From NCBI GenBank assembly GCA_011050175.1, contig DRGF01000101.1, positions 1 to 6,995 of the forward strand: DNA of 6,995 nt, written 5' to 3'. Position 1 is the stretch's first letter. Every line of letters begins with the position of its first letter. The notes under the pieces were generated by a model, which saw only the letters and a list, made by a program, of their open reading frames with translations, had not been told where the DNA came from and did no database searches. Positions 1 through 5,947 of this stretch are shown one piece after another. Position numbers and translations under genes: made by a program. This DNA comes from Thermococcus sp. Lineage in GTDB: Archaea; Methanobacteriota_B; Thermococci; Thermococcales; Thermococcaceae.

Positions 1-2328
1 AAGCTGTCCGCTCCCGAGACCATGAGGCTGGCGCAGGATCTGTTCGAGGCCGGTCTCTGTGTTACTCCAGATACAATAGTGAGTCTAGCCGACGGAAGAC
101 TGGTAAAAATTGAAGATGCCGTTAGGGAAAGAGAGAGAAACCTCTTGGCGGTGAACGGGCTAAGGGCTAAAAGCGCTGAAGCAACGAGATTCTGGGAGAT
201 TGACTGGAACGGCCCGCTCAAGGTTGTGAAGCTTAAGAACGGCCACGAGATAAAGGCAACCCCTGACCATGGACTTCTCGTAATCCGCAATGGAAAGCTC
301 GGCTGGGTTTCTGCAAAGAACATAAAACCCGGAGATTACATTGCCTTCGCCTACAATACCGGACATGCTGGAAACCGAGAGTACACCCTCCTGGGAATGC
401 TTGTTGAACTGGGGATAACCGACGTGATGGTCGAGTTTAATGAGAAGTACTTCAATTCAAAAATCGCACCTCTCATTAAAGAAAGAATAAAGACCAGCAC
501 AAAGTACAAGTACCTCCGCAACCACGTGGTTCCGCTGGAAAAACTTCTTGAATGGGAAGTTAGCGACTTCGAGGACTATGTGGTTTCCCTTTATCGCCAG
601 AGAGCAGGAAGCAAGAGAATTCCCAACTTCACGCTCGATGAAAACTTCTGGTACGTCTTTGGCTTAGTCCTCGGAGACGGAACGCTCAGGAATAGCAAAG
701 TTCTGATCTCTCAGACACCGCTCAAGCAGGTTAAGGGCATCCTTGAGGAGACGTTCCCGTTCCTTCATGTGTTCGAGACAACAAACCAGGTTGGGTTTTC
801 CAACTCAATACTTGCAGAGCTGTTTAGACGCCTCGGAGCCCGCTCAGGTGAATTCCACCCAATAATTTTTACAATTCCTGAAAAGATGCTCAACGCCATT
901 ATTGCCGGATACTTTGACACCGACGGGACCTTCTCCCTGCTCCACGACAGGAAGGGAGTCAATCTCAGGGCGATTCTGGCCTCAAAGCGCGGGGATGTTC
1001 TCAAAAGACTCAGCGTGTACCTTTACCAGATTGGCATTCTGAACTATCTTAAGCGGGATAAGAGAACGGGTGTCTGGGACTTGATAATAAGCAACCGCAG
1101 CCTAGGGGCTTTCAAAGAAAAAATCTATCCCTATCTCAGAATTAGGAGAAAGCAGTTTGAGGAGGCCTATCAGGCTTACAGGGCAACGAGAAAGCCCCTC
1201 GAATCCGACCTGATTCCGGTTGGGGATCTCATCAAGGGACTGACGTTTCCGAAGGGTGCAAAGGCCGAACTTCTCAGGAGGGAGGGCATTGATGTCTGGA
1301 ACTGGCTGAAGAAGCCCCTCTCCGTTCCAAGGAATAAGCTCGTTAAGGTTCTTGAATACGCTGAGAAGGGTGAGATTACGGATTATCTTCGCTCCCTCGC
1401 TGAGGCCAACGTGACATGGGTTAAGGTCATTGACGTTACCGAGGAGCACTACACCGGAAAGCTCTACGACTTCACCACAACAACTGAGAACTTCATTGCA
1501 AATGGTGCGGTGTCTCATAACTGTACCTACCACCGCACAGACTCCACTCACGTCAGCAACACGGGAATAGAGATCGCTAAGGAGTACATCACCCAGGAAC
1601 TCGGCGAGGAGTACTTTAAACCGCGCCCCTGGGGTGAGGAGGGAACCCACGAGGCCATAAGGCCGACGAGGCCCATCGATACCGGCCGCTTGATGCAGCT
1701 CATCCGTGACGGCATAATCCAGCTTCCGAAGAACCTCACCCGCAACCACTACAGGCTCTACGATATGATCTTCAGGCGCTTCATGACGAGCCAGATGAAG
1801 CCTGCGAAGGTTCTCTATGAGAGGGTGGTAATCGACGCGCAGGTCGGAAAGGCAGAGCTTGAGGGTTATGTGGAGGTAATCGAGGACGGCTGGACCAAAC
1901 TGAGGAGCCCGCCCTTCAGGCAGCTCCCGCGGCTTGAGAAGGGAGCGAAGCTAAAGGTAGTTGAGGCGAAGAAATGGAAGGCCCCGAAAGTTTCTCTCTA
2001 CACCCAGGGGGACATAATAGCCCTCATGAAGGAAAGGAAGATAGGCAGGCCCTCTACCTATGCCAAGATAGTGGAGACGCTGATACGGCGCTACTACGTC
2101 ATTGAGACCCGCGGCAGAAAGAAGCTCGTGCCGACGGAGCAGGGCATCAAGGTGTACCACTATCTCATAAGTAAATATAGGGAGCTTGTCAACGAAGAGA
2201 AAACCAGGGAGCTTGAAGCGGTGATGGACCTCATTGAGGAAAACAAGGCCGACTACCATGAGGTTCTTGCGACCCTATATCGCGAGATAAGAGAATACCT
2301 CCGCACTGGAAAAGCGAATGCAATTTAA
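1..2328 (+). CDS. rgy: Reverse gyrase, C-terminal part, with in-frame intein (5' end outside window)
   Basis: Reverse gyrase introduces positive supercoils using ATP. It fuses an SF2 helicase-like half to a topoisomerase IA half and is a hallmark of hyperthermophiles. Only the end of the topoisomerase half is here. The frame is open from base 1 ([19 protein letters not shown]), so the ATG at 22 is internal and not the start. The visible 775 residues are 19 of N-extein, a 488-residue intein and 268 of C-extein. Joining the exteins restores [14 protein letters not shown], the topo IA active-site motif; the nucleophilic Tyr is codon 1528-1530. Further topo IA motifs follow: [10 protein letters not shown] (1639-1668), [19 protein letters not shown] (2041-2097) and LVPTEQG. 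The protein ends in a charged helical tail. The next gene, trmBL2, has its own promoter. Identity is nearly certain from the motifs and this neighbour pair, which I recall from Thermococcus kodakarensis and Pyrococcus. Confidence 0.96.
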   Translation, partial: KLSAPETMRLAQDLFEAGLCVTPDTIVSLADGRLVKIEDAVRERERNLLAVNGLRAKSAEATRFWEIDWNGPLKVVKLKNGHEIKATPDHGLLVIRNGKLGWVSAKNIKPGDYIAFAYNTGHAGNREYTLLGMLVELGITDVMVEFNEKYFNSKIAPLIKERIKTSTKYKYLRNHVVPLEKLLEWEVSDFEDYVVSLYRQRAGSKRIPNFTLDENFWYVFGLVLGDGTLRNSKVLISQTPLKQVKGILEETFPFLHVFETTNQVGFSNSILAELFRRLGARSGEFHPIIFTIPEKMLNAIIAGYFDTDGTFSLLHDRKGVNLRAILASKRGDVLKRLSVYLYQIGILNYLKRDKRTGVWDLIISNRSLGAFKEKIYPYLRIRRKQFEEAYQAYRATRKPLESDLIPVGDLIKGLTFPKGAKAELLRREGIDVWNWLKKPLSVPRNKLVKVLEYAEKGEITDYLRSLAEANVTWVKVIDVTEEHYTGKLYDFTTTTENFIANGAVSHNCTYHRTDSTHVSNTGIEIAKEYITQELGEEYFKPRPWGEEGTHEAIRPTRPIDTGRLMQLIRDGIIQLPKNLTRNHYRLYDMIFRRFMTSQMKPAKVLYERVVIDAQVGKAELEGYVEVIEDGWTKLRSPPFRQLPRLEKGAKLKVVEAKKWKAPKVSLYTQGDIIALMKERKIGRPSTYAKIVETLIRRYYVIETRGRKKLVPTEQGIKVYHYLISKYRELVNEEKTRELEAVMDLIEENKADYHEVLATLYREIREYLRTGKANAI
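58..1521 (+). mobile_element. LAGLIDADG homing-endonuclease intein inside reverse gyrase
   Basis: A protein-splicing element of 488 residues. Block A starts with Cys1 ([10 protein letters not shown]). Block B has TPDH at intein residues 68-71. Block F is [14 protein letters not shown]. Block G ends with VSHN, giving the penultimate His487 and terminal Asn488, and the first C-extein residue is Cys. All canonical class 1 splicing residues are therefore present. Two endonuclease motifs lie between: [12 protein letters not shown] (about 199-210) and [13 protein letters not shown] (about 280-292), with the acidic residues D207 and D289 intact. About 110 residues between the endonuclease core and block F are rich in basic residues and may be an extra DNA-recognition region. 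This last point is inference. The site is immediately before the topo IA catalytic tyrosine, a highly conserved target. Intein-bearing reverse gyrases are known in other Thermococcales. Confidence 0.95.
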
Positions 2329-2345
2329 TCTTTGTCTGCTGTTAC

Positions 2346-2359
2346 TTTTTTTGTTTTTT
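2346..2359 (+). terminator. Oligo-T terminator after reverse gyrase
   Basis: Seventeen bases after the reverse gyrase stop the plus strand has seven T, one G, then six T. Archaeal RNA polymerase terminates at such U-rich tracts without needing a hairpin. It would separate reverse gyrase from trmBL2. Confidence 0.65.
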
Positions 2360-2443
2360 GGGATTAATATATTCTCAGCACGGTTGTTGTTTGTATAGTA
2401 TAATAACATTATGTCCCATTTTCATTTTTCTAAAAATACTCGT

Positions 2444-2461
2444 TTGAACATGATGTTTCAA
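2444..2461. repeat. Imperfect palindrome in the trmBL2 upstream region
   Basis: TTGAACATGATGTTTCAA is close to self-complementary. The core AACAT-G-ATGTT is perfect and the outer TTG/CAA match after allowing one extra T. It lies about 165 bases before the likely TATA box. It could be a protein-binding site, but a palindrome this short can arise by chance in AT-rich DNA. Confidence 0.3.
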
Positions 2462-2486
2462 TCTCAACTTTTGCCACTGAGTAAAA

Positions 2487-2503
2487 CCAAAAATTTTAAA
2501 ATT
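2487..2503 (+). promoter_or_regulatory. Possible distal BRE/TATA-like element
   Basis: CCAAAAATTTTAAAATT resembles an archaeal BRE (CCAAAAA) followed by a TATA-like box. If used, transcription would start near 2525, just before the inverted repeat at 2552-2576, and would give trmBL2 a leader of about 150 bases or a short separate RNA. The general AT-richness makes this a weak call. Confidence 0.25.
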
Positions 2504-2551
2504 AAAATCCCAATGGAGTAATGAGTTTGCATATACGCGCAACGACAATAA

Positions 2552-2576
2552 TATCCGGGGAGGTCATCCCTGGATA
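2552..2576. repeat. 25-bp inverted repeat upstream of the trmBL2 promoter
   Basis: The left arm TATCCGGGGA (2552-2561) and right arm TCCCTGGATA (2567-2576) are complementary at nine of ten positions, and the tenth would be a G-U pair in RNA. The spacer is GGTCA. It is a GC-rich island in AT-rich DNA, ending about 38 bases before the BRE of the likely trmBL2 promoter. It could be a dimeric regulator site or, if transcribed from a distal promoter, a hairpin followed by AATTTT. Confidence 0.6.
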
Positions 2577-2613
2577 ATTTTCGGAACATAATCAAAGACA
2601 CTAACGACATTTG

Positions 2614-2628
2614 GAAAAAACTTATATG
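2614..2628 (+). promoter_or_regulatory. trmBL2 promoter (BRE + TATA box)
   Basis: GAAAAAA (BRE-like, 2614-2620) is followed directly by CTTATATG (TATA box, 2621-2628), the usual Thermococcales arrangement. A start about 25 bases downstream falls near 2650, leaving a leader of about 23 bases that carries the Shine-Dalgarno site. Confidence 0.65.
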
Positions 2629-2657
2629 CCGTGGATTCCAAATATTAATATAAAAAT

Positions 2658-2665
2658 GAGGTGGT
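2658..2665 (+). promoter_or_regulatory. Shine-Dalgarno site that sets the trmBL2 start
   Basis: GAGGTGGT is close to the archaeal consensus GAGGTGAT, with nine bases between GAGGTG and the ATG at 2673. The in-frame GTG codons at 2661 and 2664 overlap this site and so cannot be the start. Confidence 0.75.
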
Positions 2666-2672
2666 GGTAAGA

Positions 2673-3467
2673 ATGGTTAAGGACAGGATGGTTGAACTCC
2701 TTCAGGAGCACTTTGAGTTGAACCTCTACGAGGCCAGAGCGTACGTGGCATTAGTCGGTTTTGGAGTTCTCACTCCTGCCGAGCTTGCCAGCGTCTCGGA
2801 GGTTCCTGCGCCGAGGACCTACGACGTCCTCAGGAGCCTTGAGAAGAAGGGCTTTGCCATAAGCCAGCCCGGCAAGGTCAACAAGTACAGGCCGGTTCAC
2901 CCGGAGAACATCCTCGAGAAGTTCATCGAGGAGTGGCAGGAGCGCGTCAAGGAGGAGCTTGAGGCCAAGAAGAAGGCGAAGGAGGAGCTCCTTGAGCTCA
3001 TGAGCCCGCTCATTGAGACGGAGATTCCGAAGTACGGCGTCGAGCGCGTCTGGGTCGTTAGGGGAATCAGGAACGCCACCCTCAAGACCAAGGAGATGTT
3101 CAAGGAGGTTAAGGAGCAGATACTCCTCGCCGACGACGGCTACATCGCCATCAACCTCGAGAGCGACCTCATAAAAGCCATCGACAGCGGCGCCAAGGCC
3201 AAGATACTCGTCACCGAGAACGTTTACAACAGGCTTAAGACCTCTAAGATACTCGACTACTACAAGGACGGCAAGCTTGAGCTCGGGGTTCTCGACAAGA
3301 TTGAGCTCCCGATGCTCATCTGCGACGACGAGGTCTTCTTCGCCCTCGAGGACATGGCTGCCCGCTACTTCAACTACGAGACCCAGATATGGATCAAGGA
3401 CTTCCGCGTCAAGGCCCTCTTTGAGGCCAAGTTCAACGAGTACTGGGAGCAGGCCAAGAAGGTCTGA
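2673..3467 (+). CDS. trmBL2: TrmBL2, TrmB-family chromatin protein / global repressor
   Basis: 264 residues from the ATG at 2673. The N-terminal winged-helix of the TrmB family (about 8-80) includes FELNLYEARAYVALVGFG, TPAELASVSEVPAPRTYDVL and RSLEKKGFA. A charged helical segment (about 88-118, EEWQERVKEELEAKKKAKEE) probably supports dimerisation. A C-terminal alpha/beta region follows (LLADDGYIAINLES, ICDDEVFFALED, KALFEAKFNEYWEQ). TrmB and TrmBL1, the sugar-responsive members, are about 340 residues; this shorter length fits TrmBL2, which lacks the sugar-binding part. From the literature as I recall it, TrmBL2 is an abundant DNA-coating protein forming thick filaments in T. kodakarensis and repressing many genes. 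The codons are strongly biased to GAG, AAG, CTC and GCC, which suits high expression. It lies next to reverse gyrase, another DNA-architecture gene, but has its own promoter and terminator. Confidence 0.93.
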   Translation: MVKDRMVELLQEHFELNLYEARAYVALVGFGVLTPAELASVSEVPAPRTYDVLRSLEKKGFAISQPGKVNKYRPVHPENILEKFIEEWQERVKEELEAKKKAKEELLELMSPLIETEIPKYGVERVWVVRGIRNATLKTKEMFKEVKEQILLADDGYIAINLESDLIKAIDSGAKAKILVTENVYNRLKTSKILDYYKDGKLELGVLDKIELPMLICDDEVFFALEDMAARYFNYETQIWIKDFRVKALFEAKFNEYWEQAKKV

Positions 3468-3470
3468 TGT

Positions 3471-3491
3471 CCTTTTCTTTTCTGATTTTCT
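3471..3491 (+). terminator. Pyrimidine-rich terminator after trmBL2
   Basis: Immediately after the TGA the plus strand reads CCTTTTCTTTTCTGATTTTCT, with three T4 runs. This is a plausible archaeal U-rich terminator. It also prevents read-through into the convergent gene, whose stop is at 3520. Confidence 0.6.
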
Positions 3492-3519
3492 GGGATATTA
3501 AAATGGAGAGAATTAAAGA

Positions 3520-4449
3520 CTAGCGCCTTCTTGATATCAGAGGAACCAACGCGAGTAGGCCAATCAAGCCAGGTCCGCAGATACTTGTTTCGGTGTTCCC
3601 CGTGTTGGTCGTTGTTTCCGTTTTGTTTGGCCGCGTCTCTGTTGTTGGAGAAGTAAGGTTAGCTTCAGCGGGCGTGTCAGTTGAGGTGTTCGCGCTTGTT
3701 TTCTCGCAGACTGTTATGTTGACGATTTTAACGTCATCTGGAAACCATAAACCCTGTACAAGTCCCAGGGGGTTGTCGGTTGTGTTAACGTAGATGAGGG
3801 TTATATTTCTCGCGACATTATCCTTTTTAAGCGTGAAATAAACCGGAAAAAGACCCGAATCTGGAATGGTGGGGGGCACGGGAGACCACTTGCTGGCGTT
3901 TTGGTTCAGAGCAATAAACATATCACTAACGTTCGTGTAGCTCCACTCACCGGGGCCGGGTGACTGAAGTTCTATCTTCCAGCCGTTTATCTCGTCTCTA
4001 GCTTCTCCCTTTGGAACGTAGAACCAGCTAACGTTCACCGGCTCAATGCAGAAGTCCCTGGTATCGAGCCTGTAAATCTTGTCCACCTGTGTTGAGCAGT
4101 CCGGTGAGTAGTAACTAACCTCCAAGTACCAGCCCCCGTTTGTGAACGTCGCCCCCTTGTAGTCCACATAAGGGGCTTTAAACAGGGAAGTGAAGTTAAG
4201 GAGGTACAACTGAGAGCCATTGAAGTGAAGGAGAAACTGATGGCCACCGAAAACCGCCGGCCAGCAGGAGGTCATACCACAGTCAAGGCCCCACTGAAGG
4301 ACTTCCAGATGGATTAGGGACTCGGTTCCGTTTGAGAGAACCGAGTATTTTACCTCGTATAGTGGGCCGGGTTCTCTCACGTAGTGAACCGCGGAAACGG
4401 GAACTGTGAGGAAAAGAAGAATGAGGGTGGGAATCACCAGTCGGGACAT
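3520..4449 (-). CDS. Secreted CGP-CTERM surface protein (paralogue A)
   Basis: 309 residues, function unknown. The start is ATG at 4449 with GAGGTG nine bases upstream; an in-frame GTG at 4461 lies inside that site. A signal peptide (MSRLVIPTLILLFLTVPVSA) gives export. The ectodomain (about 21-250) has a dozen N-X-S/T sequons and five cysteines. A Thr/Asn/Glu-rich spacer (about 252-289) leads to the C-terminal signal: ICGPG with Cys at about 291, a hydrophobic stretch and a final RRR. This is the CGP-CTERM signal of Thermococcales, thought to mark proteins processed or anchored at the cell surface. The upstream gene encodes a clear paralogue sharing FNGSQLYLLN, CIEPVNVSW, INGW-IELQS and LFPVYF-LKK. 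The 16-base overlap with that gene implies translational coupling. No enzyme motif is seen. Confidence 0.85.
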   Translation of the reverse strand: MSRLVIPTLILLFLTVPVSAVHYVREPGPLYEVKYSVLSNGTESLIHLEVLQWGLDCGMTSCWPAVFGGHQFLLHFNGSQLYLLNFTSLFKAPYVDYKGATFTNGGWYLEVSYYSPDCSTQVDKIYRLDTRDFCIEPVNVSWFYVPKGEARDEINGWKIELQSPGPGEWSYTNVSDMFIALNQNASKWSPVPPTIPDSGLFPVYFTLKKDNVARNITLIYVNTTDNPLGLVQGLWFPDDVKIVNITVCEKTSANTSTDTPAEANLTSPTTETRPNKTETTTNTGNTETSICGPGLIGLLALVPLISRRR

Positions 4450-5492
4450 TTTGATCTCCACCTCTTTGGGGTTTTTCTTGGGAGCAAACCCACGAATGCA
4501 AGAAGAACAATGAACCCTGGTCCGCAGATGCCACTTTTGGTTTCTTTTGTGTTGTTTGGTGTTTTCATGGTATTTGATGAGATTGTTGTTCTGTTGGGGA
4601 CGGTACTAGTCTCAGCGGCCGTGCTGGTGGACGTAGTCACGTTCGCTTTCTCGCAGGCGGTCACGTTGGCTATCTTAATGCTGTCCGGGAACCAGTAGCC
4701 TGGAACGGGGGTGTTCGGCGGGACGAAGTCGTTCCTTGTAACGTTCATATTAAGGTAAACGAGGGTGATGTTCTTCACGTGACTCTCCTTTTTGAGAATG
4801 AAATAAACCGGAAAAAGGCTCGAATTAACGACTTCAGTTGGGCCAGGAGACCACCTCAGTGCGTTATCGCTCATCGTGACCCACACGTCGCTCATGTTCG
4901 CATAGTCCCATTTTTGAAAGCTCAGGGACTGAAGCTCAATCCGCCAGCCGTTTATCTTGTTGCTGATTTTCCCCATTGGAAGCTCGGACCAGCTAACATT
5001 AACGGGTTCAATGCACAGGTTTTCTGAATCGAAAATGTAGACACCGCGGATATGAGTCATCGGGGGGCGGAACGTGAGATCCAGGTACCAGCTTCCGTTT
5101 ATGAAGCGCGCACCGTTAAGAGAATGGTCGAGGGGGGTGCAGTGGTAGAGGGCCTCGAACCTGTCAAGGAGCGTGCTGTAGTTCGGATAAAGGGCTCTAA
5201 ATGCTGGCGTGAGGTTTAGAAGGTATAGCTGAGAGCCATTGAAGTAGAGCAGATGCTCTTCTCCCCCAATAACCTCCCCCGTGGCCGCATTGGCGCAGTC
5301 TATTCCCGAAAGTGGAGGGCAGTATGGCTCGTAAGTGAGGATTAGGAGGGGAATAAAAGCCTCGCTTCCGTTGGATATGACGGAGTACTGAACGTTGTAG
5401 ACAGAACCGCCCGATCCAGCTGAAACCACGGCCTTGGATAAGAGTGTGAGAGCGAAAAACAGGGTGATGGCTGCTCTAAACGTACGGTTCAT
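4434..5492 (-). CDS. Secreted CGP-CTERM surface protein (paralogue B)
   Basis: 352 residues, function unknown. ATG at 5492 has GGAGGG six bases upstream. Residues 1-25 form a signal peptide ending KAVVSA. The ectodomain carries at least a dozen sequons and five cysteines placed like those of the downstream paralogue: two near the N-terminus (YCPP, IDC), one mid-domain (HCTP), one in NLCIEPVNVSW and one in TACEK. An extra loop near residues 75-125 makes it longer. A Thr/Ser/Asn-rich spacer (about 283-320) precedes ICGPG (Cys about 323) and a hydrophobic segment. After the basic residues the protein continues with a tail, TPKRWRSKCPDW, absent from the paralogue and largely encoded by bases shared with the next gene's leader and start. 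That may be a by-product of gene overlap. Export and surface location are well supported; the role is not known. Confidence 0.85.
   Translation of the reverse strand: MNRTFRAAITLFFALTLLSKAVVSAGSGGSVYNVQYSVISNGSEAFIPLLILTYEPYCPPLSGIDCANAATGEVIGGEEHLLYFNGSQLYLLNLTPAFRALYPNYSTLLDRFEALYHCTPLDHSLNGARFINGSWYLDLTFRPPMTHIRGVYIFDSENLCIEPVNVSWSELPMGKISNKINGWRIELQSLSFQKWDYANMSDVWVTMSDNALRWSPGPTEVVNSSLFPVYFILKKESHVKNITLVYLNMNVTRNDFVPPNTPVPGYWFPDSIKIANVTACEKANVTTSTSTAAETSTVPNRTTISSNTMKTPNNTKETKSGICGPGFIVLLAFVGLLPRKTPKRWRSKCPDW
4459..4464 (-). promoter_or_regulatory. Shine-Dalgarno site for paralogue A inside the end of paralogue B
   Basis: GAGGTG on the minus strand, nine bases before ATG 4449. It lies within the last codons of the upstream gene, so translation of the two genes is probably coupled. 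It rules out the GTG at 4461 as the start. Confidence 0.7.
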
Positions 5493-5637
5493 TGAGTTCC
5501 CTCCGGCAGCGTTCTTGGAGTACGTCTATCACTTTGAGGTCAGTGCTGAAGTAGTAGGCTAGGTCCGATGGTTTCCATCCTGTATCGTGTAATGCTCTCA
5601 TATAATCCAAGACGCAGTTTGTTGATTTCTTATACAT
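5476..5637 (-). CDS. Small putative helix-turn-helix protein leading the CGP-CTERM operon
   Basis: An open frame of 53 codons from ATG 5637, or 41 from ATG 5601. The peptide looks protein-like: a first helix (about 6-18, TNCVLDYMRALHD), then GWKPSDLAYYFSTDLKVIDV followed by LQERCRREL, which fits a helix-turn-helix (G..sDiA..f..s...V..vL) as in small DNA-binding proteins. Its stop lies 17 bases inside paralogue B, and B's Shine-Dalgarno site lies in its last codons, the same arrangement as the B/A junction. The 53-residue start lacks a good ribosome site. A BRE/TATA match at 5631-5650 would place transcription start near 5608, favouring the 41-residue form with almost no leader. If it is not translated, this is simply the roughly 115-base leader of the operon. 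I recognise no family. Confidence 0.45.
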   Translation of the reverse strand: MYKKSTNCVLDYMRALHDTGWKPSDLAYYFSTDLKVIDVLQERCRRELNEPYV

Positions 5638-5650
5638 AAAAGCCTTTTTG
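5631..5650 (-). promoter_or_regulatory. Promoter of the small-HTH / CGP-CTERM operon
   Basis: Minus strand CAAAAAGGCTTTTATGTATA (5650 to 5631) is a good Thermococcales BRE plus TATA arrangement. The start would fall near 5605-5609, a few bases before ATG 5601. A weaker alternative is TTTTAA at 5668-5663, which would start near 5640 and suit ATG 5637. Confidence 0.5.
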
Positions 5651-5685
5651 GATTTCTACTTGTTAAAACTGCAACATAACGATTC

Positions 5686-5704
5686 AAAAACAAAAGAGTA
5701 AAAA
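5686..5704 (-). terminator. T-rich terminator of the arginase-like/UPF0148/wHTH operon
   Basis: On the minus strand there are runs of five, four and five T within 19 bases, starting about 30 bases after the stop of the winged-helix gene. This separates the upstream three-gene unit from the CGP-CTERM unit. Confidence 0.6.
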
Positions 5705-5734
5705 CGGATTACTCATACTCATTCAGGTACGAAG

Positions 5735-5947
5735 TCAAACGTACTTGAACTCTTCTTCAAGCTCGTTTTTCTCCTTCAGCTTCCAGTAGAGCTTGCCGTC
5801 CTTCTGGTAGCTCTCGACCTTACCCTGCTCAACGAAGCGGAGCAGGTAGCGCCTCACTTCCATCTTTGAGAGTTTTGTGGTCTCTGCTATTTCATCGATG
5901 GTTTTGGGACCATCTTCAAGGGCCTTCAGAACCCTTACATTCTTCAT
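5735..5947 (-). CDS. Small winged-helix DNA-binding protein
   Basis: 70 residues. Helix 1 (about 2-11, KNVRVLKALEDG), helix 2 (about 17-24, IDEIAETT), recognition helix (about 27-42, SKMEVRRYLLRFVEQG) and a beta wing (about 43-57, KVESYQKDGKLYWKLK) make a single winged helix of the MarR/ArsR-like type. A short acidic tail, NELEEEFKYV, follows. The protein lacks any ligand-binding domain, so it may be a minimal transcription factor or a domain acting with a partner. ATG 5947 is preceded by a GGAGGGAGGAGA purine tract carrying the ribosome site. The ATGA overlap with the upstream zinc-ribbon gene implies coupled translation and perhaps joint function. Its targets are unknown; the adjacent downstream operon is one possibility. 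Confidence 0.82.
   Translation of the reverse strand: MKNVRVLKALEDGPKTIDEIAETTKLSKMEVRRYLLRFVEQGKVESYQKDGKLYWKLKEKNELEEEFKYV

Larger units (their letters stand above)
2329..2672. other. AT-rich intergenic region between reverse gyrase and trmBL2
   Basis: This 344-base gap has no convincing gene. From left to right it contains a T-rich terminator, an AT-rich stretch with a small imperfect palindrome (2444-2461), a promoter-like AT element (about 2487-2503), a strong inverted repeat (2552-2576), the likely trmBL2 promoter (2614-2628) and the trmBL2 Shine-Dalgarno site. It is much longer than the other gaps in the window, which suggests regulatory content for the abundant TrmBL2 protein. Confidence 0.7.

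Noticed and set aside
1102..1749. 215-codon open frame on the minus strand opposite the intein
   Set aside because: It lies antisense to a region whose plus-strand frame has clear intein and topoisomerase motifs, and its translation resembles no protein family.
22..2328. ATG at 22 as the start of a complete 768-residue protein
   Set aside because: The frame is open to base 1 and the seven upstream codons (KLSAPET) continue the reverse gyrase sequence; the gene begins outside the window.
2552..2576. The inverted repeat as a TrmBL1-type sugar-regulon site (TATCAC-N5-GTGATA)
   Set aside because: Only the outer TATC and GATA agree; the inner bases and total length do not fit that motif.
2521..2577. 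18-codon frame from ATG 2521 (MSLHIRATTIISGEVIPG)
   Set aside because: No well-spaced ribosome site, very short, and it runs through the inverted repeat, which better explains the sequence.
2661..2672. GTG 2661 as the trmBL2 start (four extra residues)
   Set aside because: The GTG codons are part of the Shine-Dalgarno site; ATG 2673 has correct spacing and gives the usual 264-residue length.
3277..3501. 74-codon plus-strand frame overlapping the end of trmBL2
   Set aside because: A frame-shifted shadow, rich in Ser/Arg/Thr, of a strongly codon-biased gene.
3468..3519. Terminator for the CGP-CTERM operon
   Set aside because: The minus strand here has only short T runs (TTTAATT, ATTTTAA), too weak to call, although the operon must end near the converging trmBL2.
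4384..4698. 104-codon plus-strand frame opposite the B/A junction
   Set aside because: Antisense to two well-supported secreted proteins; its hydrophobic look is the complement of the Thr-rich and transmembrane codons.
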